Shown here: piece after piece, positions 34,512 to 42,074 of the stretch
How positions within the stretch are numbered: position 1 is the first letter of the stretch
Layout of the letters: each line of letters starts with the position of its first letter
DNA from: Clarireedia homoeocarpa
Taxonomy: Eukaryota > Ascomycota > Leotiomycetes > Helotiales > Rutstroemiaceae
Length of the DNA: 42,074 nucleotides
Assembly: GCA_001465935.1 (NCBI GenBank)
Contig: LNKV01000078.1
Span: 1-42,074, forward strand
Reading direction: 5' to 3'
Position numbers and translations under genes: made by a program
The notes under the pieces: model-generated
Database searches by the model: none
What the model was told of the DNA's origin: nothing
The model's input: the letters and a program-made list of their open reading frames with translations, nothing else

Positions 34512-35376
34512 CACTTCTCCCCCTGTCCCCCTTTTCTCCTCTTCCCCCCCTCTCCTTCCGCCCCTAAATTCCAGCTAATTAATCCCCCCCAAAACAGATA
34601 ACACAAGCCTCCACTGCCACCACCTCCCTCACCGGAAAAGTCTACCTCGGCCGTCCCTGGCGCGTCCTCGCACGCGTCATATTTCAAAACTCTGTTCTTA
34701 CCGATATCATCAATGCTGCTGGTTGGACTACCCTTGCTGCTGATGCTACGCCGTGAGTTTTCTTTTCTTGGATTCTTGAGAGAACAAGAAGGGAGGGCAG
34801 GGGGCGGGATTAGAGTTGGGCTGTAAATGCTAGTAGGTAGGTAGGGAGAAAGAGCAAAGCGAAGGAAGGGCGAGAAGCCATGAGAGTAGAGAAAGAATAA
34901 ATGAGAGAGGAGAGGAGAGGAGCAGGTATACAATAAAATGGGAGATAACATCCAGCTGGTGAATGAATGCGTTGTTGGATGTGTGGATAAGATGGTATAC
35001 TTATAACCAACCAACCTACTAACTAATCTTTCTCCCCAGAATCTTCGAAGAATACGCCAACACAGGCGCCGGCGCGAGTACCTCAGCTAGATTATATGTA
35101 TGTTCCCCCCTCTCCTTTTTCCTACTGTCTTTTCATCCCTGCGTTTCCTTTCTTCTCCCCTCCTCTTCTCTCCTTCTTCCTTCTAATTTTTCCATCTCCT
35201 CCTTCTCCTCCTTCTCCTCCCTTTTCTCTTCCTCAATAAAACAAAACAACAAATTCTACACACCAAACTAATCATTCACCAACCCCACCCCGCAGGAAAC
35301 CTCCGCTACAGCCGCCGTAAGCAAATCCACTCTTTGGGGCGACGACTGGAAGACTTGGATTGATACTTCTTATTGA
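33208..35376 (+). CDS. Secreted pectin methylesterase (CE8)
   Basis: Gene model join(33208..33500,33708..33864,33996..34116,34258..34305,34385..34476,34598..34752,35040..35097,35296..35376), 334 residues; every junction is in phase. Residues 1-23 are a signal peptide followed by a KR site (28-29). Family carbohydrate esterase 8 motifs are GTYTEQI, GAQAVAV (148-154, Gln150), GYQDTLY (170-176, Gln172/Asp173), VDYIFG (193-198, Asp194, the nucleophile) and LGRPWR (254-259, Arg256/Trp258): a complete active site. The enzyme removes methyl esters from homogalacturonan outside the cell, preparing pectin for depolymerisation, which fits its GH28 neighbour. Seven introns of 79-287 nt are unusually many and long compared with the 44-61 nt introns of neighbouring genes. 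Intron 5 holds a 30-T run and intron 1 an 18-bp tandem repeat. An AT-rich block begins about 50 bp after the stop codon. Confidence 0.9.
33534..33605 (+). repeat. Four-copy 18-bp tandem repeat in intron 1
   Basis: Units ccagcttgagttatcatt, ccagcttgggttgtttgt (twice, identical) and ccagctttggacatcatt lie in the first intron (33501-33707) of the pectin methylesterase gene and account for over a third of its length. Outer units share the atcatt end, inner units the ttgtttgt end. Confidence 0.9.
34482..34511 (+). repeat. Poly-T run of 30 in intron 5
   Basis: A homopolymer immediately after the GTATG donor of intron 5 (34477-34597) of the pectin methylesterase gene, followed by a C/T-rich tract to about 34565. 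The exact length is uncertain because sequencing of such runs is error-prone. Confidence 0.9.
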
Positions 35377-35419
35377 TTTTCGATTTGATGTGGTTAGATA
35401 TAGTTAGAGAGATATATAG

Positions 35420-36155
35420 TTGCGATTCTCAATTTAATTCTTAATTAACTTTAAAAAAAATTATAAAATAAATTTATATATATAACTTTTAATTTTAAAA
35501 GTTACTTTTTATTTTATTTATATAAATTTTAATATAAATTTAAATTTATAATTAATTATAAATATTTTTTTATTATTAGATAATAAAATAATTATAAAAA
35601 TTTAAATATTAACTTTATTAAAATTAAAAATATTTAAAATTAAAAATATAATTAATAATATAACCAATAATATATAAATAATAATATATAAAGAATTTAT
35701 TTTTATAATAATAACTTTTAAAGAATTAATAAAATATTATTTATTAAAAATAAATTAATTTTAATTATATTATAATTCTTTAATTTATATATATTTTTAA
35801 ATTATAATTATTATTAATATTTTTCTTTATTAAAACTTTATTTTTATTATTATTTTATATTTATATAATAAATAAATTAAAAAGTAATTAAATAATAAAG
35901 TTTTTTATTATATTATAATAAATAACTTTTATATTATAAATACTAATTTTTATATTAAAATTAATAATTTAATATAAATTATTTAATATTTTTAAATTAT
36001 TTAATTAGTTTAATTTCTCTTTTTTAAAACTTTTAATAATTTTTTTTAAATAAAATTAAGAATTTTAAAAAGAAAGAGATTAATTAATTATCACTTTATA
36101 ATTATAATAAAATAATTATCGGGAAACTTTTATTTTTCTTTAATTGTTTCGACTA
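35420..36155. repeat. RIP-degraded AT-rich block 4
   Basis: About 735 bp almost free of G and C, with no open frame, starting about 45 bp after the pectin methylesterase stop codon. The original element is unrecognised. G/C-containing sequence resumes at about 36155. Confidence 0.8.
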
Positions 36156-37035
36156 TATTAAATAGGCATTTTAAATTATTTGCTAAATCAAGTTGCTTCA
36201 AGCGCTGAGATAACTTCCCCGGAACAACTTCGATTGTTAGGATGTAACAGGGGTCGCGATCGCGATCTACCTTCTGGAAGTGAGGGACTTAGATATAGAT
36301 CGCGCAACTATCCCTACTAGCGAAGTAGCCCCACGCCACCTAGATATAACCCCGCAAATATAAACAGACTGTAATCGTTAGAGGTAGTAATAATATATTG
36401 ACTTCTACACCTCCTTTAAAAGGCCCAAGGCTCCTATTTGCCGTGATGCAGCGTCTATATAAGAGGAGCAGACCTGACGACATAGATCATATATTTTGAT
36501 GATCTTAAGACAAGATTTATTCGCCCTATCCTTGATAACGGACTCTTCAAAGCACGGCAGACTAATGAGGTGGCATGGCCAGTATGCTGGAGGATTCTTT
36601 GGGAAGGTCGTAATATTTACGATTGGAATTCGCGAGTGGGCGTCCGAAAATTTTCCTACAAGTGCTAGGATGTGATGTGTAGATCGAGACGGCTGAAGCC
36701 GATGCATGTCCGATGTGCTTTATAATATACCTCTCCCGGCTAAGAGTAAGGAGTGGGATATGTATCTGGTAATTCGTTACCCAATGAATGGCAGTGATAC
36801 AATTGCGTATGTATACCGTCTGGAGAGGCGGGAATTGCAACGACTACAGAAACACGTATGATTTCACAACAGCCCGATCCGGTAAATTACATATGCATAC
36901 AACCCTACCTGGATCGAGCATCCTTGCTATCCGATGTTCAGATGATATACGTCAATATGCGTTGCATATTAAGTTCTCACCATCCCCGTCTCTATTTCTC
37001 AAACTCTTCGTCTATTCTTAATCATCCTTTTCAAA
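36155..37035. other. Intergenic region upstream of the amidohydrolase
   Basis: About 880 bp of ordinary composition. It includes a perfect 12-bp palindrome TCGCGATCGCGA at 36254-36265. Overlapping minus-strand frames (36405-36707 and 36562-36840) have no motif and are not called. The last 200 bp must contain the amidohydrolase promoter; pyrimidine-rich sequence precedes its start codon. Confidence 0.5.
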
Positions 37036-38655
37036 ATGGTACAATCAAATGCCAACTGGTCAAAATCTGACCTAGATGCACCTGCTGAAAAATATAATGG
37101 TCCACCACGTAACATCAACCCCATCGCATCACTTCAATTCCCATCATCTCTCCAGCCAAAGGCTTACGAGATCCTTGGCACCGATCCCTCTTCTAAACTG
37201 CTCTTCCTCGATGTAAACATTCTCGATTCCACCGGACGAGATCCTTATCTCGGTGATGTACTGGTTTCCGGCGAAAGAATAGCTGAAGTAGGGACTGTTC
37301 ACGGGAAAGAAGAATTGATGAATGATCCACTCGTGAGAGTATTCCATGGGCGAGGCAGAACATTAATGAGTGGACTTGGAGATTCTCATACGCATCTTTC
37401 TTGGAATGGGGGTGATTTGGATGGGCTGAGCGATTTGGCCGTGGAAGAGCATACTCTGTTAACTGCGAGAAGTGCGAAGTGTTATCTTGATTCGGGATAT
37501 ACTATGCTAGTCTGCCCTCTCAAGATTGAAGTGATAGAGCTGATACTTTTTGAATAGGTGTTATGGAGCAGCTTCGGCAAAGGATCGACTTGATGTCGTT
37601 ATTCGTGATGCTATTAATGCGGGAGATATTCCCGGCCCGCGGTATCTGGCCAATGGAAAGGAGATTGCTAGGACAGAGGGTGATCTGAATCCTGGTATAT
37701 CGGCTTTTGCTGATGGACCGGATGAGATGAGAAATATGATTAAACATCATGTGGGTATTGGAGTTGATCAAATCAAGCTGAGTATGAGTGGTGAAGCAGT
37801 AGGTCCTTACTGTTAGTTATCCTTTCAAGTACACTAGGCTGATATATGAGGAAGATCTGCGAGACAAGATCCGCTGAGGATTGTTACTACACTGACGAAG
37901 AGACGGCGGCCTGTGTTGAAGAAGCTCATAAGTTAGGTCATCGATTATGTGCTCATGCAAGAGCTCGTGATTCTGTCAAGATGTGTATAAAGCACGGAGT
38001 AGATGTTATCTACCATGCATCATACATCGATGATGAAGGTATGGATATGCTTGATGCTAAAAAGGAGAGACATATTGTTGCACCTGCTCTTGCTTTCCCG
38101 ATCGCAAGTTGTAAGTTGACCGAAAAACCAAGGTTCTGATAAGGTACTGATAATATTATAGTGAAAGATGCAAGTGCATTCGGATATACCCACGAGAAAG
38201 CGGAACAAGATGGCTATGAAAGAGAACTGAAAGTCGCTGTCCGCGGCCTAAGAGAAATGCATCAACGTGGTATTGTTGTTCTCCCTGGTGGAGACTATGG
38301 ATTTGCTTGGACGCCCCATGGAACTTATGCTCGGGATCTCGACCATTTTGTCAAATACCTTGGCTTTTCTCCTATGGAATCAGTAATCGCAGCAACTGCT
38401 GGTGTTGCGAAGTTATTTATGCGAGAGCACGAGTTAGGAAAGATTAAACCAGGTTTCTATGCCGACTGTATATTGGTTGATGGGAACCCATTGGAGGATC
38501 TTACTATTCTTGAAAATCATGATAAGTTGAATATTATTGTTATTAATGGGAGGGTACACAAAGGGGGGCAACAACAATATGTTTCCCCGCCAGTGGCTGG
38601 GCAAAACGGAAATGTCCATCCGATTGTGCCCGACTCTAAACCCAATGGTCGTTAG
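37036..38655 (+). CDS. Metal-dependent amidohydrolase (imidazolonepropionase-like)
   Basis: Gene model join(37036..37505,37558..37798,37855..38110,38162..38655), 486 residues. Introns are 52, 56 and 51 nt. The first can be kept in frame only with a GC donor (GCTAGT) and a TAG acceptor; introns 2 and 3 have GTAGGT and GTAAGT donors. The amidohydrolase superfamily TIM barrel (PF01979) is shown by the metal-binding HTH (His118, His120), a probable carbamylated lysine in IKLSMSGE (Lys230), CAHARA (His271), IYHAS (His291) and the catalytic aspartate in LPGGDYG (Asp367). The flanking beta-sandwich is seen at residues 55-90 and after 420 (GKIKPGFYADCILVDGNP). Members hydrolyse cyclic amides or peptide-like bonds, and related fungal enzymes act on dipeptides and mycotoxins. 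The substrate is not predictable here. No signal peptide is seen. Confidence 0.85.
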
Positions 38656-38725
38656 GTACGCTATGTAAATAGCTAGACGCTGCACGGTGGTCGCCGCTAG
38701 CCCTCACCACCCTAACTCTAATTAC

Positions 38726-39064
38726 TTAAGTTCTTGGAGTTGAATAAGAATCTTCATCGCTGAGCTCGTATCCCTTCTCCACACTACTAATACTATCCGC
38801 CTTAGTCTGTCCATTTCCATCAAGCTCAGCCTCAACTCCCTGTTCTTCAAACGAACTCTCCTCATCCCCCTGAATTCCAATACCATCTGATTTCTCCAAC
38901 TGCCTCTTTAGCCTATTCAAAATCCTCATCTTCAAATCGTTATTCGAGACCCTCTCCATTTCTTCCTCAAGCTCTGAAATCTTGTTCTTGAACTCCTTCG
39001 CCTCCTTCTCTTTCTCCCTTACCACCTTCGCGCTTTCCTTCTCTTTTCGGTCTCCCACTGCCAT
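38726..39064 (-). CDS. Coiled-coil acidic protein, probably 5'-truncated
   Basis: A frame of 112 codons from an internal-looking ATG. Residues 1-60 are rich in Lys/Glu heptads (EKEKEAKEFKNKISELEEEM) typical of a coiled coil; the rest is acidic and low-complexity. The same frame stays open upstream of the Met for another 24 codons, to a stop at 39137-39139, and that part still looks protein-like (LRSNKGAFGEGIET). The true 5' part therefore may be missing. AT-rich repeat sequence starts only about 80 bp further. I do not recognise the family. It lies convergent to the amidohydrolase gene, 70 bp away. Confidence 0.45.
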   Translation of the reverse strand: MAVGDRKEKESAKVVREKEKEAKEFKNKISELEEEMERVSNNDLKMRILNRLKRQLEKSDGIGIQGDEESSFEEQGVEAELDGNGQTKADSISSVEKGYELSDEDSYSTPRT

Positions 39065-39404
39065 AGTCTCAATCCCCTCTCCAAACGCCCCCTTGTTGGA
39101 ACGTAGGCCTTCAGGTATGCAAGAGCCTATGTGTCGCTACACCCTTCACGCCCAAGATGCACGCGTCAATAGTGCATTCAGGTGTGATTAAGAGATTGTA
39201 ACTAATTCTTATTATCGAGGGTATAAGACCTTTATTTATATTCTTTAATTATACTCTTATTCTCTTTTATAAACACTCTTCTATAGTCCTTTACTATCGA
39301 GTATACTAAATAAGACTTTAATCTTATTTTATTATTTATTAGTTATATTTATATAATAATATTAGTAACTTTTTTTTAAATAATAAAATAAAATAATAAA
39401 TAAT

Positions 39405-39547
39405 ATTATAACGAAAATAATATTTTATTCTTAGAATACTAAGATACTAAATTTAAGTTAATTTAATAACTAGTTAATATAAAAGATTTTTATTAAATAA
39501 TAAAGTTAAAGTATTAAACTAGTATAGTTAATTCGAGATAAATTATT
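39405..39547 (+). repeat. Direct repeat copy A (possible LTR)
   Basis: Matches 40234-40376 with mostly transition differences (for example cttagaatactaagatacta against tttagaatattaagatatta). This copy keeps more C and G. It may be one LTR of a small degraded element, or a tandem duplicate with a unit of about 830 bp. Confidence 0.65.
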
Positions 39548-40233
39548 ATATTATTTTTTTTAATAAAGTTTATTTTCGAATATTTAAATAATAATATTTA
39601 AATTTATATATATTTTCTAATATAATCTTTAATATCTTTATTTACTAGTTTATTAAAATAAAAGTATAATATTAATAAATCAATAAGTTTAATTAAAATA
39701 TTAATTATTATATTCTTAGTATTTTTAATTATTTAAAAAAAATATTAAATCAAATTATTTTATAACTTTAATATTTAATTATTAAATATTTTAATTTAAA
39801 CTTTAAAAACTTAAATTTAAATTAAGAATAAAATTTTAAAAGTTTTAATTTAAATATTAAAAAGTATTTTAATTAATATTAAAAAAATTTAAATAAAAAG
39901 TTTTAAAAATTATATAAATATTTATTATATAAAATAATATAAATCGGTTTAGAAAGTTTTTTTTATTAAATTATAATGTTCTTTTATAAAAATAAAAATA
40001 AAAGTAAAAGTAATAATTAATTAAATAAATTCTTTATTTTTAATAAATAAAAAGAGATTATTAAAAGATTATAATTATTAATTAATTAAAATTTATAAAT
40101 TTATTAAAAAACTTTAAAAATAAAATATTTAAAAGTAATTAAAAAAACTAAAAAAAAGTTATTAAATAAATTATATAATAAATCGAAAAACTAGAAAAAT
40201 AAAATTAAATAATTTAATAACTTTAATATAATA

Positions 40234-40376
40234 TAATAAAAATAATATTTTATTTTTAGAATATTAAGATATTAAATCTAAATTAGTTTAATAATTAATT
40301 AATATAAAAGATTTCTATTAGATAATAAAATTAAAATATTAAACTAATATAATTAATTTAAAATAAATTATTATAA
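40234..40376 (+). repeat. Direct repeat copy B (possible LTR)
   Basis: The second copy of the repeat at 39405-39547, about 829 bp downstream in the same orientation, and more mutated in most positions. Confidence 0.65.
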
Positions 40377-40599
40377 AAATAAGAAATTATATATAATAAT
40401 AAATATTTATTCTAAATTATATCTCTTTATTTTTTAATTTCTATATTTTATTTCTTTTTAATTTTTTTATTTTATTCTTTTTTAATTTTATTTTATTTAT
40501 TTTATTATTTTAATATCAAGTTTATTTATATTAATATAGTTTTTTAAAACTTTTTCTAATTTTATTTTTATTAATTTATTTTATTTTTATTTTTTTTCT

Positions 40600-42074
40600 T
40601 TTATATAATTATTTAAAAGTTATAATATTAATTGTAAGATATTTATAATAATTAATATAAAATCGTATTTATAATTATATTAATTTAATTAAGATATTTC
40701 TTTATAAAATATTATTTTATATAAACTTTAAAACTCTTAAATTATATAAAGTTTTTTTTTTTATATTTAGTTTTAATTTTATAATTAATAATTTTAAAAT
40801 AAATTATTATATTATTATTAACTTCTTTATATTTATATTATAATATTCTTATTTTATTAAAAATAACTTTATATATTTAATAAAAAAGTATTATATATAA
40901 ATTATATTTAAAAGTAATTAGTTTTCTTTTAATTTTATAAAATTTATATAAATATTAATATTTTATTATTTAACTTTATATAAAGTAATAATAGAGATTA
41001 AAAATTTAAAATTAAATTATATTAATTATAATTTTATTAAAGAAATAATTATAAAGAAATATTATTATATATTAAAATTTTATACTAATCTCTTTAAATT
41101 TTAAAAAAATATTATTAATAATTATATTAGAATTAGTTAATAAATTAATATAAAATAAAAATATAATTATAATTTTTAAATTAAATATTTATATAAAGTA
41201 AATCGATATTTATAATATTAATATTTAAAAACTTATTAAAGTTATTTTATATATTAATATTTTATAATTAATAATAATTATCTTTTTATTTTCTTAATTT
41301 ATATAATTTATTTAAATCTTATTAAATTTTTTAATAACTTTTATTTCTTAAATTAAATAATTATATTAATTTATTATTTTTAATTATAACTTTATATTTA
41401 TAATTATATTTATATTATTATAATTTATTTTCTATTTTTTATTTTTTAAATTCGAATAATTCTTTTAAATTAATATTTTTATATAAAGAATAAAAATATT
41501 TTATATTTAAATAACTTTAATTTAAAATTATTTTTTTTAAATATTATTTTTAAATTTTTATTTATTATTTATTTTATTTTATTATTTATATTATTTTACT
41601 TCTTTAAAAATAATAAAATAATTTATTATTAATAATATTTTAATTAAGTTTATAATTATTTATTAATTAGTTAATATATAAATTAAAAAGTTTAATTAAG
41701 AAATTAAAATATTTTATTTTAATAATATTTTTTTTTATTTCTTTTATTTTTATTTAATATCTAAATAATTTAAATTATAAAATTTAAATAAATTTAATAA
41801 TTCTTATTTTAATATTTAATTATTTATTATTAAAATTAAGTTTTAAGTGAATAATAAGATTATAAATAATAATATTATTAAATTCTATTATATTTTCTTA
41901 AATTTTTAATTTTTAATTTAAATTTAAATCTTATTTTTTACTAATAAATTCTTTTTTAATTATAAAGATATTTTTAAAACTTTTATTTTTATATATAAGA
42001 ATTTTTATTATATTAAAAAAAACTTTTATTTATTTTTATATAATTTATTAAAATATTAATTTTTTAAATAATTA
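40600..42074 (-). repeat. AT-rich dispersed repeat, copy 2 (inverted)
   Basis: Read on the minus strand from the right edge, it matches 10848-about 12150, with insertions and deletions. The window edge coincides with the start of the shared part, so the element may extend beyond it. Confidence 0.7.

Larger units (their letters stand above)
39215..42074. repeat. RIP-degraded AT-rich block 5
   Basis: An AT-rich stretch with no open frame that continues to the right edge. It contains a pair of direct repeats of about 140 bp (near 39405 and 40234) and the inverted copy of the 10848-12150 family. The remainder is unrecognised. Confidence 0.85.

Noticed and set aside
36405..36840. Overlapping minus-strand frames of 100 and 92 codons
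   Set aside because: They overlap in different frames without any motif, splice logic or start context that supports either.

Overview
This window looks like a filamentous ascomycete (Pezizomycotina) chromosome with a two-compartment structure. Genes carry short introns with fungal donor (GTAAGT/GTATGT-like), branch (CTAAC/CTGAC/CTAAT) and acceptor signals. The gene islands are interrupted by extremely AT-rich blocks with no open frames, the pattern left by repeat-induced point mutation (RIP) of transposons. The secreted pectin-degrading enzymes and AT-isochore structure suggest a plant-associated leotiomycete-like fungus, but the taxonomic guess is inference only. Layout: 1-15.6 kb is transposon wreckage. 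It holds a full-length but RIP-dead Ty3/gypsy chromovirus (2264-8910) arranged head-to-head with a second copy that runs off the left edge, then a third, more degraded 3' copy containing an assembly gap, then unassigned AT-rich relics. 15.6-18.6 kb is an island with a secreted esterase. 18.6-21.5 kb is mostly AT-rich, with a small non-coding island and another LTR copy that ends at a second N gap. 21.5-35.4 kb is the main gene island: a colicin D-like tRNase domain protein, an orphan acidic protein, a medium-chain reductase, an SfnG-like flavin monooxygenase, a dimeric alpha-beta barrel protein, and a divergent pair of pectin enzymes (GH28 and pectin methylesterase). A small AT block (35.4-36.15 kb) abuts the pectin methylesterase stop codon. 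36.2-39.2 kb holds an amidohydrolase and a coiled-coil protein fragment, and 39.2-42.07 kb is again RIP wreckage whose right part is an inverted copy of sequence near 10.85-12.15 kb. The most interesting locus is complement(21613..22280). With a 44-nt intron removed it encodes 207 residues whose first half resembles the colicin D tRNA-cleaving domain of bacterial polymorphic toxins and whose second half resembles the colicin D immunity family. That would be a bacterial toxin/antidote pair fused in one intron-bearing fungal gene at the edge of an AT-rich block. The pectin pair probably acts together on plant cell walls: the methylesterase de-esterifies homogalacturonan and the GH28 enzyme hydrolyses pectin chains, possibly from a shared 918-bp promoter. 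The redox/hydrolase genes (reductase, SfnG-like, barrel protein, amidohydrolase) suggest catabolism or detoxification, but no biosynthetic cluster is evident.
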